The notes: generated by a model not told the origin, from the sequence alone. Positions 7,109 to 15,630 are shown, numbered from the stretch's first letter. The stretch is DNA of 47,659 nucleotides from CAZFJG01 sp964410915 (GCA_964410915.1 CAYPIU010000012.1:1-47659), one strand, 5' to 3'. A program made the numbers and translations.

Positions 7109-9112
7109 TCATTCCTGTTCAACAGTGTAAATATATTTATAGATTTTGAAATTAGCCATTACCTTTCGCACATATTCTGATGTTTCCCTGTAAGGTATGT
7201 TTTCCATAAACTCAAATGTCGGAACATTTTTATAATCCTCAAGCCAGCTGGAAAGATTGCCTGACCCTGCATTGTAAGCAGCAAGTATCCAGGACAGCTG
7301 CTCAAACTGTCTGGAGAGCCATGAAAGGTGAGAAGCACCAAACCTGATATTATCTTCCGGGACAAAGAGAGAATATTCAGAAACCCCAAGTCTTTTTGCC
7401 TCATCCCCGGCGGTAGGCCCCATTAACTGCATTAACCCCTTTGCACCTGCTGAACTTACCGCACCAGCATAAAAAGCTGATTCCCTTTTCATTACCGACC
7501 AGATGAGTAATGGATCTACACCCGTTTCTTCTGAAGCACTTTCCACTTCAACCATATATGGTCTTGGATAAAGTAGTTCAAGATACTTTCGGGGAAAACC
7601 CTTCTCCATTGATTCAACCCTTGATCTGAGAGAGGAAGCCGCTCGATAAGATGAATAATGATCTCCCATCCAGGAGGAAAGTTCTGCATATCTCATAATA
7701 GCTGATGGTTGATTCTCTTTTTCAAGAGCAAGTCTCGCATATGGAATAAATCCCCAATCTTCAAGTAGAGAACTCTCGCTTTCAAGAATATCGGGAACTT
7801 CTTCTGTTACTTTGACCGACATATCCGTAGATGAGAGGATAGCATATGCACTCAATGGATATTCAACGTTCAGTATATCTGAATATTTTTTTGATTTTAT
7901 TGGATTTCCTATAATCTCATTTATCCGGGCTACCCAGAAAAGAAAACGTCTTTCCCACTCATCAGGACAATCGGCAGATAATCCTTTTTCCCATAACACC
8001 AGGGCTTTCTCTAACTTTTCCTTCTGGTACAGATCCCAACCTCTCTCCCATAAGATCTGCGCTGCATAGTGACTATCAGGAAAATCCGAAAGTATCGTTT
8101 CAATGATCATTTCCTTTTTCTTTCCTTCCATGCAACGGGAAAGATTAAATAAAACAACAGGTTTCAGATCATCATCAACCTTTTCATAAATAGCCTGTAA
8201 CATCTCTTTTACTCTTAAAGGATACTCTGAATAAAATCCTGCGATCTTCCTTACCGAGGCCTCCGCAAACCACCCTCGGAGGACAGCTCCTCTTTCCCAG
8301 GCATCAAGAGCCCCCATGGTATCCCCGGCTTTTAAAAATGCTACTCCAAGGTAGTAACCTGTTCTTGCCGAGATATCTTCAATTCGGGAAAGATATTTTG
8401 CTGATTCAGGATAATTCCCCCTCAGGTAGTGATATATACCTGCATAATAATTGAAAGAAGGGGCTTTTTCAGCATTTTCAAATGATGAAAGGAGTTCAAA
8501 GGCTGAACTGCTGGATGGATTTAATTCAAGAAGTCTTTTACACTGTTCTGGGTCTGCAACTGCTATATCAACGAGTCCCTGCAGTGCGATCTTTCTCTGT
8601 TCATTATCACCTGCATATTCAAGCATTTTAATATACCATTTCTTTCTTGCATCTTCACTCTCCATTCTTGCAATTGCATAAGTTACATAAAACTTCAATT
8701 CCACAGGAGCTGATTCCAGAAATAATAACGCTTTAGCAAGAGCTAATTCATCCTGTCCTGTCCTTTCGTATCCAAGGATAATAAGCATATCCTGATAAGG
8801 CTTTAAATATTCAGGAAGATCATCCCTGTTTTCAATAAGTATTGGCAGGGAATCAGACCAGCGTCCCTGAAGCCAGAATGCATTACTGACAAGGGAAAGA
8901 TCTCTGGAGTCCATATCTTCCCTTCCCTGAGTGAATATTTTATCTATGGAACTCCAATCTCGAGTGCGAAATAAATTCTGGAGATCCTGCGCTGATAGCG
9001 GAGAACATAAAAGAACGAGGATCATTAAAACGAGAAGCAAAAGTGTGATACGTCTCGATATTGAGCCACAATAGGAAAAACTCCAGGGCGATCCGCAAGA
9101 AATAATCATCAT
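7109..9112 (-). CDS. Soluble-type lytic murein transglycosylase with TPR-like region
   Basis: This enzyme cleaves the peptidoglycan glycan chain, forming 1,6-anhydroMurNAc, in the periplasm. I place the start at ATG 9112 (667 aa), since a longer frame would run into the VanZ gene. A signal peptide follows (RRITLLLLVLMILVLLCSPL, then SAQ). The middle 400 residues are helical repeats resembling TPRs, as in Slt70. The C-terminal SLT domain has the catalytic Glu544 in MKRESAF, then GAKGLMQLMGPTA and the AAYNAGSGNLSSW block. The gap to VanZ upstream is 29 bp, so both are likely cotranscribed. The SD is weak (AAGAGTG). Confidence 0.88.
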   Translation of the reverse strand: MMIISCGSPWSFSYCGSISRRITLLLLVLMILVLLCSPLSAQDLQNLFRTRDWSSIDKIFTQGREDMDSRDLSLVSNAFWLQGRWSDSLPILIENRDDLPEYLKPYQDMLIILGYERTGQDELALAKALLFLESAPVELKFYVTYAIARMESEDARKKWYIKMLEYAGDNEQRKIALQGLVDIAVADPEQCKRLLELNPSSSSAFELLSSFENAEKAPSFNYYAGIYHYLRGNYPESAKYLSRIEDISARTGYYLGVAFLKAGDTMGALDAWERGAVLRGWFAEASVRKIAGFYSEYPLRVKEMLQAIYEKVDDDLKPVVLFNLSRCMEGKKKEMIIETILSDFPDSHYAAQILWERGWDLYQKEKLEKALVLWEKGLSADCPDEWERRFLFWVARINEIIGNPIKSKKYSDILNVEYPLSAYAILSSTDMSVKVTEEVPDILESESSLLEDWGFIPYARLALEKENQPSAIMRYAELSSWMGDHYSSYRAASSLRSRVESMEKGFPRKYLELLYPRPYMVEVESASEETGVDPLLIWSVMKRESAFYAGAVSSAGAKGLMQLMGPTAGDEAKRLGVSEYSLFVPEDNIRFGASHLSWLSRQFEQLSWILAAYNAGSGNLSSWLEDYKNVPTFEFMENIPYRETSEYVRKVMANFKIYKYIYTVEQE

Positions 9113-9141
9113 AATCACTCTTTTCTCGAAATTTATCAGGA

Positions 9142-9510
9142 TCAGGAATCTGAGATAATATATTTTCGATGACAGAAATAGCTCAATGCCCATACCCCCG
9201 CAACAAGCCCGGAAAGATTGGCAACTATATCGAATATGGAAAAAGTTCTTTGGGGAATCCCGCCCTGGACAAATTCCAGAAGCACCCCGATGATGAACAT
9301 AAAAACAATGCCCGGAACAATTTTCCAGTTCGGACCGGCAAAATATACCCACAATAGAGACAACCAAAGGTAGTATCCAAAATGATAAAGCTTGTCCAGA
9401 TGAGGAAAAGTAGAAGGGATATTATCTCCCGGAATAATAGAAAGATGGACGAGAAAGATCATGGACATGATCCATAGTATCAAAGACAGCCAGCGAAATT
9501 TGACTAACAT
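9142..9510 (-). CDS. VanZ-family membrane protein
   Basis: A 122-aa protein with four predicted membrane helices. The family signature is visible: DKLYHFGYYLWLSLLW in the middle and EFVQGGIPQRTFSIFDIVAN toward the end. VanZ-like proteins occur in many bacteria outside the vancomycin clusters and their molecular role is not settled; no other resistance gene is near. The ATG at 9510 has a TGGAGA SD. The gene lies between the phosphatase of the serine operon (37 bp upstream) and the transglycosylase, and may be cotranscribed with either. Confidence 0.85.
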   Translation of the reverse strand: MLVKFRWLSLILWIMSMIFLVHLSIIPGDNIPSTFPHLDKLYHFGYYLWLSLLWVYFAGPNWKIVPGIVFMFIIGVLLEFVQGGIPQRTFSIFDIVANLSGLVAGVWALSYFCHRKYIISDS

Positions 9511-9547
9511 ACACTATATTCTCCATTTCTGCCAGATCAGCTTATTC

Positions 9548-10180
9548 TCATAACCCTTTCTGTTCTTCTCTTGTAAAAACATCGCCTAAATGAGAAGTAC
9601 TTCCCATTAAAGGGATCCTTATTCCTGTATCATTGTACTCTACCATCGTAATACTACAATTGGAAAGCTGAAATTTCCAGAAACTGCGTACAGGGCAATC
9701 CAGCCAGTAACAAAGGAGTACTTTCAGTACGGCATCATGACTGACTATTGCAATATTCTCGTGCTCGGGGCTGAGTATCTCAGATATGGTTTTGACAGCT
9801 CTTTTCTGGACATCTAAAAGATTTTCCCCATCAGGCATGGTTACCATATGAGGATCTAAATGCCATTTTTCAAGCATCCCCGGCCATTTCTGTTCTATTT
9901 GATAAGCCACAAGACCTTCCCATTTCCCATGGCTTATTTCGGTGATACCCTCAGAAATATTCACCTCAAGATCATGAAAGGACGCTATTTTCTCAGCAGT
10001 TTGACGGGATCTTGAAAGCTCACTGCTCCACACCGAATCAAGGGAAAGGCCAGATAACATTTCAGCAACAGAATGAGCCTGTCTCAACCCCTTACTATTC
10101 AAGGGGATATCAGTCCTTCCCTGAAACTTTCCCTTGACATTCCAGTCAGTCTGACCATGACGCACACAAAACAGTTTCAA
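9548..10180 (-). CDS. Histidine phosphatase, candidate metal-independent phosphoserine phosphatase
   Basis: This 210-aa protein belongs to the phosphoglycerate-mutase-like phosphatases. The phospho-acceptor His is in VRHGQTDWN near the N-terminus, followed by GKFQGRTDIPLNSKG, the Arg in SELSRSRQTA, the Glu of EISHGKWEG and the second His in AIVSHDAVLK. It starts at TTG 10180 with GGGAGG 8 nt away, and its start directly abuts the serA stop. Family members include alpha-ribazole phosphatases, other small-molecule phosphatases and dPGM-type phosphoserine phosphatases. Because the two genes ahead encode the first two steps of serine synthesis, and no HAD-type SerB is present, I infer phosphoserine hydrolysis. 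Sequence alone does not prove the substrate. Confidence 0.8.
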   Translation of the reverse strand: MKLFCVRHGQTDWNVKGKFQGRTDIPLNSKGLRQAHSVAEMLSGLSLDSVWSSELSRSRQTAEKIASFHDLEVNISEGITEISHGKWEGLVAYQIEQKWPGMLEKWHLDPHMVTMPDGENLLDVQKRAVKTISEILSPEHENIAIVSHDAVLKVLLCYWLDCPVRSFWKFQLSNCSITMVEYNDTGIRIPLMGSTSHLGDVFTREEQKGL

Positions 10181-11827
10181 TCAGAATCCCTCCCTGAGGT
10201 CAACCATTTTTAGCCAAAGCAGATCCGCATCATTTTCAAGCTGACTGATCACTTCAGCTGGGATCTCGTCATCTATCTCCATTACCCCAAGGGCAAGCCC
10301 GCTCCCATTCTTCCTTCCGAGTGTAAAGTTTGCTATATTAACCCCTGAGCTTCCAAGTATGCTTCCAATCTTTCCAATTACACCAGGCCTGTCATGGTTC
10401 TGAAACATCAGAATGACACTTTCAGGAACAAGATCTACCACATATCCATTTATAGAGATTATCCTCTGCTTACCCTCTTCAGTAACAGTTGATCTGAATT
10501 CTACATTTTTATTTTCTCCCTCAATTAATATCTCAAGCATATTGTTATAAGTCCTGGACTCACTTTTGGATTCCTCTATGACAAGACATCTTTCCATTGC
10601 TATCAGAGGTGCAGACATGTAAGTAAGTTCTCGTCCGTGATAAACCGCGAGCAGTCCTTTGAGAGAAGCTATTGTAAAAGGACAGTATTTATATGGAAGC
10701 TCAAAACAGACAGAATTGGTCTGACTGCAGAAAACAGGACCTCTCATGGTAACCTTTAGTTGTTTTACCGGTTCTTCAAGGATGTGCCCTGCCAGAAATG
10801 CAGTTTTTTCCGCAAGTGAAAGGTATTCTTTCTCCCTTTTCTCGAGTAAATGCTCAAGAAAGGGAAGATTTACAGCATGCTGATATGGTTTACTTTCAAG
10901 AGCTGCTAAAAGGTTTTCCACTGCTATCCTCGCAACAGAGGACTGAGCTTCAAATGTGTTTGCTCCGAGATGTGGTGTCAGGACTATATTTTCTGAAATA
11001 TCATTTGCAAAAAGAGGGTTTATATCCTTTTCAGGGGGTTCTGTTACATAAACATCAAAAGCCGCACCAGCAAGCCTTCCTTCCCTGATCGCTTCCGCAC
11101 ACCCTTCTTCATCAACAAGACCTCCCCTTGCGCAATTGATAAGAAAACAGCCATTTTTACAGGCTTTTAGTTCCTTTCTCGAGATCATTCCACGTGTTTC
11201 CTCGGTCATAGGAACATGCAGGGTAACAACATCCGCTCTTGCAAGAGCGCCTTCAAGATCCGAGACAAGTTCAACTGTCAACTTAGCTGCTCTTTCTGGA
11301 AGAACATAAGGATCATAGGCAAGTATTTCCATACCAAAGGCCCGGGCTCTCTGTGCGACCTCAGCCCCTATTCTCCCAAGACCTATTATTAAGAGCCTCT
11401 TATTTTTTAACTGGTATCCAGTAAATCTGGACCTTTTCCATTCCCCTGACCTCAATGAACTTAACGCATGAGGAACTTTCCTTATAAGAGAGAGCATCAA
11501 TGCCATAGTATGATCAGCAGCTGATAATGTGTTTCCCGTTGGAGCATTGATAACTATGACACCCCTTCTGCTCGCCTCCATAAGATCAATGTTGTCTACT
11601 CCTACACCTGCTCTGGCAACAACTTTAAGATTCCGCGCTCTTGAAAGAACTTCTGAATCAAGCGGTGTCCCACTTCTTGTTACCATAGCATCAACCTCTC
11701 CGACCATTTTCAGGAGTTCGGATCTTTGGATATCCGGCCTGTTAAGAAGTGTAATATTGTCGTTTTCTGAAAGAAGCTCGACTCCTTCATGATGAATATT
11801 ATCAGAAACAAGGACCTTCCACATCAT
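10181..11827 (-). CDS. serA: D-3-phosphoglycerate dehydrogenase
   Basis: SerA oxidises 3-phosphoglycerate to 3-phosphohydroxypyruvate with NAD, the first step of serine synthesis. The 548-aa length is that of the long form. The nucleotide-binding motif is GLGRIGAEVAQRA with an Asp (AYDPY) at the end of the next strand; the substrate-binding RAGVGVDNID, the conserved NCARGGLVDEEG and the catalytic His in LTPHLGANT are present. A middle ASB-like domain follows, then a C-terminal ACT domain (DRPGVIGKIGSILGSSGVNI) that usually mediates feedback by serine. The ATG overlaps the aminotransferase stop by four bases (ATGA), so the two are translationally coupled. Control is likely by the attenuator at 12993-13187. 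Confidence 0.93.
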   Translation of the reverse strand: MMWKVLVSDNIHHEGVELLSENDNITLLNRPDIQRSELLKMVGEVDAMVTRSGTPLDSEVLSRARNLKVVARAGVGVDNIDLMEASRRGVIVINAPTGNTLSAADHTMALMLSLIRKVPHALSSLRSGEWKRSRFTGYQLKNKRLLIIGLGRIGAEVAQRARAFGMEILAYDPYVLPERAAKLTVELVSDLEGALARADVVTLHVPMTEETRGMISRKELKACKNGCFLINCARGGLVDEEGCAEAIREGRLAGAAFDVYVTEPPEKDINPLFANDISENIVLTPHLGANTFEAQSSVARIAVENLLAALESKPYQHAVNLPFLEHLLEKREKEYLSLAEKTAFLAGHILEEPVKQLKVTMRGPVFCSQTNSVCFELPYKYCPFTIASLKGLLAVYHGRELTYMSAPLIAMERCLVIEESKSESRTYNNMLEILIEGENKNVEFRSTVTEEGKQRIISINGYVVDLVPESVILMFQNHDRPGVIGKIGSILGSSGVNIANFTLGRKNGSGLALGVMEIDDEIPAEVISQLENDADLLWLKMVDLREGF

Positions 11828-12975
11828 TCAACATCTCCTTCTTCCCAGGTTTTCAGGGCATTTGTTATGTAACCGGGATCGGGATTAAAACCGGAGTTTT
11901 TCAATACTGCAAACAGGCTTCCAAGAAGCAGACAGATTTCCGGCCATCCCATATCTGCATAATGAGCGAACCTGAGGACACTCCCTTTAAGATCACCCTG
12001 ACCTCCGGAAGCTACAATTCCCATTTCAAGGAGATCTTTCCTTGCTGGTTCTGAATATTGACCCAGGATCACGGCAGAGACCCCGGGAGATCTTGAGGAC
12101 TTCTGTTTTACAAGCGGCTCGGCTCCCATAGCTATAATTCCTGCCATAAAGGACCGCGAAATACGTTTTTTCTTTGCGAACCATTTCTCAGGCCCTGTAT
12201 CAAGGATAATTCTTAACGAACGTTCGAGTATTCCGAGAAGTGATACAGGAGGAGTAAATGGATTCTGAGACTCCTTTTTGTCCAGATATTTTCTGTGAAG
12301 GACAAGATCAAAATAATAACTTCTCTGTTCATACCGACTATCTTTCAGCATTTTCCAGGCTCTGCTGGAAAGCCAGACTAAACCAATTCCAGGAGGAGTC
12401 AGCAGACCTTTCTGTGAACAGGATGCAAGTCCATCGATATTCCAGTGTTCGGGATAACAGGGAGCAGCACCCAGAGAACTTACTGAATCAAGAAAAACGA
12501 GAGGCCGATCCTCAGGAAGACCTTCCATAATTTCCCCCACTGGATTCAATACACCAGTTGAAGTTTCATTATGAGTCAGGAGTATCGCCCTGGCCTCCGG
12601 AAAGTTTTTAACAACATCAAAAACTGATTCCGGTGAAACCGGTTCACCCGGGGCAAAATCAAGAGGAATAATATCCGCTCCTGCGCAACGGGCAATTTCT
12701 CTAAACCGAGATCCAAACTCTCCACATGAAACAGATATTACTTTTTGACCAGGTTGTAAAAAGTTAGCACATAACGCTTCAAGAGCACCTGTCCCGGAGG
12801 ACGGCAAAAGTATTACTGGAAGTTGTGTTTTCATCAACTCTTGAAGACCTGACTGAATATTGTCCATAAGCTCAAAAAATCCTGGCTCCCTGTGACTCCT
12901 TATATCAGAACCATTTGCCTGCATGATATCCTGCGGTAATGGAACAGGACCAGGGGTAAATAAATATCTGTTCAT
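11824..12975 (-). CDS. Class V aminotransferase, probable phosphoserine (serine-forming) aminotransferase
   Basis: A 383-aa PLP enzyme of the alanine-glyoxylate/serine-pyruvate aminotransferase family. It begins with the characteristic LFTPGPVPLP. PSSGTGALEA binds the cofactor phosphate, LVFLDSVSSLGA holds the Asp facing the PLP ring, and SCSQKGLLTPPG holds the PLP lysine. It is not SerC of the E. coli type. Several bacteria and archaea use this family to convert phosphohydroxypyruvate to phosphoserine, and being first gene in an operon with serA supports that role here. A serine-glyoxylate or serine-pyruvate reaction remains possible. GGGAGG lies 8 nt before the ATG, right behind the attenuator terminator. 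Confidence 0.85.
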   Translation of the reverse strand: MNRYLFTPGPVPLPQDIMQANGSDIRSHREPGFFELMDNIQSGLQELMKTQLPVILLPSSGTGALEALCANFLQPGQKVISVSCGEFGSRFREIARCAGADIIPLDFAPGEPVSPESVFDVVKNFPEARAILLTHNETSTGVLNPVGEIMEGLPEDRPLVFLDSVSSLGAAPCYPEHWNIDGLASCSQKGLLTPPGIGLVWLSSRAWKMLKDSRYEQRSYYFDLVLHRKYLDKKESQNPFTPPVSLLGILERSLRIILDTGPEKWFAKKKRISRSFMAGIIAMGAEPLVKQKSSRSPGVSAVILGQYSEPARKDLLEMGIVASGGQGDLKGSVLRFAHYADMGWPEICLLLGSLFAVLKNSGFNPDPGYITNALKTWEEGDVE

Positions 12976-12992
12976 TTCAATTTCCTCCCATT

Positions 12993-13025
12993 AAAAAGAG
13001 AGGCCGGGAAAACCCGGCCTCTCTT
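12993..13025 (-). terminator. Attenuator terminator of the serine operon
   Basis: A perfect 13-bp GC-rich stem (13013-13025 with 12996-13008), a 4-nt loop and a run of T on the minus strand. It ends just before the SD of the first serine gene, and 33 bp after the leader stop codon. A terminator in the 5' UTR, behind a Ser-rich leader, is the expected switch of amino-acid attenuation. The CCGGCC core at 13073-13082 can pair with its 5' arm as an antiterminator. Confidence 0.9.
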
Positions 13026-13058
13026 ATAAAAGATCTGAAAAAACCTTTCTTTTAACTA

Positions 13059-13187
13059 TCAGGGGTAAAACTGCCGGCCGGCAACATGATATCCACCCCT
13101 GCCGCATGATGAAGCGGAGGAAATTGAGGATGACCAGCCTGCTGAGCCTGAACGGTTAACGAAAACTGAAGAATTTAAAGGATTCAT
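13059..13187 (-). CDS. Serine-rich leader peptide of the serine biosynthesis operon
   Basis: A 42-aa frame from ATG 13187 to TGA 13059, preceded by an AGGTGG SD 5 nt away. Eleven of 42 residues are Ser. The dense part, residues 19-28, reads SSSISSASSC and is followed by Gly-Arg-Gly-Gly, so codons for Ser, Cys and Gly (all serine-derived) are concentrated here. After it, codons 36-38 contain GCCGGCCGG, which can pair with the 5' arm of the downstream terminator. If the ribosome stalls at the Ser run, this segment stays free and should form the antiterminator. If it proceeds to the stop codon it covers the segment and the terminator forms. The peptide probably has no function of its own. A RiPP precursor was considered, but the operon context favours attenuation. 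Confidence 0.85.
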   Translation of the reverse strand: MNPLNSSVFVNRSGSAGWSSSISSASSCGRGGYHVAGRQFYP

Positions 13188-13216
13188 TTTTACCACCTGT
13201 CTAAAAGATTGTATAA

Positions 13217-13245
13217 TTTATACCACTTTCAAATTTTTAATACAA
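13217..13245 (-). promoter_or_regulatory. Promoter of the serine leader and operon
   Basis: Minus-strand TTGTAT (13240-13245) and TATAAA (13217-13222) are spaced by 17 bp. Transcription would start near 13210, about 23 bases before the leader ATG. The -10 box is good and the -35 box is partial. Confidence 0.55.
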
Positions 13246-13526
13246 GGGATCAAGACTTTTTTTTCAGGAATTATAATAATCTGGGTACCGGTTCAGGAAA
13301 TCCATGCTCGCGGAAGTTCACAAGAGGATCCTGAAAACTGACTGAAAACTTCTTTGAGATGTTATCTTTCTGTCAATACAATGAACTGAATAATCCTTTT
13401 GTCCACTCCTGCTCCATGAAGGCTGATATTAACTCCAAAAATGAATAATTTAGCGAATTCTACCTATGACACCATCGATAAATAGTGATAGCATTTCATT
13501 GGAAAGAATAGAAAGGAGTGAGACTT
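13246..13526. other. Intergenic region between divergent serine operon and M48 protease gene
   Basis: No supported gene. On the minus strand several short frames read like protein (for example about 33 codons ending at the TAA near 13374, and about 30 codons ending near 13272), but they lack start codons with SD sites and are in different frames. They may be remnants of a lost gene. The right part must contain the protease promoter; no clear boxes were found. Confidence 0.4.
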
Positions 13527-14153
13527 TTGAAAAAAATATTATATACTTCAGTCCTGATATGTTTCTTGATATCGTTATCGGTATCTCTTGCCTCAGCTGA
13601 TATCTCCATTTCAACTTTGAACAGGGTCTGGAATGATATTGCTCTTGAAGCAGGTCTCTCTCATGCACCTGATGTACAAGTCAAAAAAGACAAAGTGCCT
13701 AATGCCTGGGTATCTTTCTCAATGGATAAATATTCAGTACACATAACATCAGGCCTTATGGGTCTTCTCGACACCCCGGACCAGTTAGCAGGTATCCTTG
13801 CACATGAGACCGGCCATATTCAACTTGGACATTATAAAGAAAGCATGGGAAGAAACCTTATCTGGATGATCCTGTATAAAACCCTTGGAGATAAATCCAA
13901 ACAATTAGATCCTGTAGCACTGGGTCTTTCGCTTGCAGAATCCGGTTTCAGCAGACAGCAGGAAGTGGAAGCAGACGATTATGGAATAAAACTTGCAGCC
14001 CGATCCGGCTATAGCCCATGGGGTCTTGTTGAAGCTCTGGAAAAAATTAAAAAGGCTGGATATGAAACAACTCCAAGTGGGTTTAATTCCCATCCTCCCA
14101 CTGAAAGACGCCTCTACCATGTCAGGAATACCGCTTCCAGCATTGCAGAATAA
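13527..14153 (+). CDS. Secreted M48-family metalloprotease
   Basis: A 208-aa zinc protease with an N-terminal signal peptide (KKILYTSVLICFLISLSVSL, then ending near ASA). The zinc site HETGH is in GILAHETGHIQLGHY, and the third ligand is the first Glu of EVEADDYGIKLAA, as in M48 enzymes. The ending SHPPTERRL is also typical. It would act in the periplasm or envelope, perhaps in quality control like BepA or LoiP, without their extra TPR domain. TTG 13527 is chosen as start, since AAGGAG is 8 nt upstream; a GTG nine bases earlier overlaps the SD. It reads divergently from the serine operon. Confidence 0.85.
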   Translation: MKKILYTSVLICFLISLSVSLASADISISTLNRVWNDIALEAGLSHAPDVQVKKDKVPNAWVSFSMDKYSVHITSGLMGLLDTPDQLAGILAHETGHIQLGHYKESMGRNLIWMILYKTLGDKSKQLDPVALGLSLAESGFSRQQEVEADDYGIKLAARSGYSPWGLVEALEKIKKAGYETTPSGFNSHPPTERRLYHVRNTASSIAE

Positions 14154-14259
14154 AAAAACTGTATCCTGTATACTATCGCCCTAATAACCTGTATCAAGAG
14201 ATTTATAATGATATAATTTAAATAATAATATTCTTATTATATCTATCTAATTGCATTAA

Positions 14260-14275
14260 TTCTGAATATTCAGAA
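14260..14275. promoter_or_regulatory. 16-bp perfect palindrome, possible operator
   Basis: TTCTGAATATTCAGAA is a perfect inverted repeat 57 bp ahead of the TTG start of the first tandem aminotransferase, in an AT-rich promoter region with TATAAT-like boxes at 14204-14217. A binding site for a dimeric regulator is the likely reading. No repeat of it was noticed elsewhere in the window. Confidence 0.4.
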
Positions 14276-14331
14276 CATCTTGCGATTGATGGCGATATTT
14301 ATAGGTGACTATATTACAGGAGGCGATGAAT

Positions 14332-15555
14332 TTGAGCAAAGTATGGGAAGAGAATTACAGTTACACCGCAAAGAATGTCAGACCTTCACCGATCCGGGAA
14401 ATGCTTGCAGTGGTCAAGCAGCCAGGTATGATCTCTTTTGCCGGCGGAATGCCTGCTCCGGAAGTTTTCCCAGTTGACAAGTTCTACGAAGGTGCCAGGA
14501 TCCTTAAAGATGACGGACAGAATCTCCTGCAGTACGGACGCACAGAAGGATATGAACCACTTAAGGATTTTCTCGCAAGCTGGACAGCTCCCAGAATGGG
14601 GAAAGAAGTCTCAAAAGATGAAATGCTTATAACCACTGGATCTCAACAGGGACTTGATCTTTTTTCATGGGTAATGCTGGATAGAGGAGATACCGTTATT
14701 ACTGAGGATCCCACCTATCTTGCTGCGCTTACTGCATTTTATAACCATGGCGCCAACTTTATCGGAGTACCTGTTGACAGAGAAGGCATGAAGGTCGATC
14801 TTTTGCCTGAACTTATAGAAAATGCCCGAAAAGATGGTAAAAAGGTCAAATTTATATACACCATCGTAAATTTCCATAATCCTGCTGGATCAACAATGAC
14901 AGTAGAGAGAAGAAAAAAACTGGTAGAGATCTCCCAGAAATACAACATTCCGATATTCGAAGATGACCCATATGGATATGTCCGTTATGATGGCGAACAT
15001 TTACCATCTATATTCTCCTTTGATAAAACAGGGGGAGTCGTTTATGCAGGGTCTTTCTCAAAGATCCTCTCTCCCGGAACAAGGGTCGGTTGGATGTCCG
15101 GAAGTGAAGAGATAATTCGTAAAATGACGGTGTTCAAACAGGCTACGGACCTTTGCTCCAGTCCTATAACGCAATCACTGGTAGCTGAATACTGCAAAAA
15201 AGGATACCTCGATGAACACCTTCCATCCATAATTGATAACTATCGGGTCAAACGTGATGCTATGGAGGAAAGCTTTAGAAAACATCTTGAACCAAGAGGT
15301 GTATCCTGGGTTAAACCTGAAGGCGGATTCTTCTACTGGCTTGATTTCCCGAAAGTCAATACGAATGATCTTTTCCAGAAGGCGATCGAGAAAAAGGTGG
15401 CCTTCGTAAGCGGAGGACCATTCTGTGTAAATGAAGGTGCCGGAAACCATAATGCCCGTTTCTGTTTTACCTTCCCCTCCCCGGAGATAATAGAAGAGGG
15501 CGTAAAACGTGTAGCAGAAGCTATGGATGAACTTACTGTAAAAGCAGAAGCCTGA
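14332..15555 (+). CDS. PLP aminotransferase of the LysN/2-aminoadipate (MocR-like) group, copy 1
   Basis: A 407-aa fold-type I aminotransferase. Hallmarks are ISFAGGMPAPEVFP near the N-terminus, the cofactor block TTGSQQGLDL, the Asn of NFHNPAGSTM, the Asp of EDDPYGYVRYDG and the PLP lysine in GSFSKILSPGTRVGW. Enzymes of this group act on 2-aminoadipate, aromatic and branched-chain amino acids; some are kynurenine aminotransferases. TTG 14332 is chosen because AGGAGG ends 8 nt before it; ATG two codons earlier would be only 2 nt from the SD. The next gene is a paralogue and about half of the residues look shared. In an amino-acid-fermenting Synergistota such pairs probably feed peptide-derived amino acids into catabolism (inference). 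Confidence 0.87.
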   Translation: MSKVWEENYSYTAKNVRPSPIREMLAVVKQPGMISFAGGMPAPEVFPVDKFYEGARILKDDGQNLLQYGRTEGYEPLKDFLASWTAPRMGKEVSKDEMLITTGSQQGLDLFSWVMLDRGDTVITEDPTYLAALTAFYNHGANFIGVPVDREGMKVDLLPELIENARKDGKKVKFIYTIVNFHNPAGSTMTVERRKKLVEISQKYNIPIFEDDPYGYVRYDGEHLPSIFSFDKTGGVVYAGSFSKILSPGTRVGWMSGSEEIIRKMTVFKQATDLCSSPITQSLVAEYCKKGYLDEHLPSIIDNYRVKRDAMEESFRKHLEPRGVSWVKPEGGFFYWLDFPKVNTNDLFQKAIEKKVAFVSGGPFCVNEGAGNHNARFCFTFPSPEIIEEGVKRVAEAMDELTVKAEA

Positions 15556-15577
15556 TCAAAACATGACCGTTTAAATT

Positions 15578-15606
15578 AGGGGGGCATTTAGATGCCCTCC
15601 TATTTA
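15578..15606 (+). terminator. Intercistronic hairpin between paired aminotransferase genes
   Basis: A 10-bp stem with one G-T pair (15578-15587 with 15592-15601) and a 4-nt loop. The tail is AT-rich but not a clean T run, so termination may be partial. Expression of the second gene may be lowered or mRNA stability changed. Confidence 0.5.
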
Positions 15607-15630
15607 TAATCTTCAGGAGGTGGATCTTAT

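Noticed and set aside
9113..9367. Longer N-terminus for the lytic transglycosylase
   Set aside because: It overlaps the VanZ gene in another frame and the signal peptide only makes sense from the ATG at 9112.
9142..9510. Vancomycin-resistance locus because of VanZ
   Set aside because: No vanA, vanH, vanX or regulator is near; stand-alone VanZ proteins are common.
13059..13187. RiPP or bacteriocin precursor
   Set aside because: Ser/Cys/Gly-rich but no modification or export genes nearby; the terminator and serine operon explain it better.
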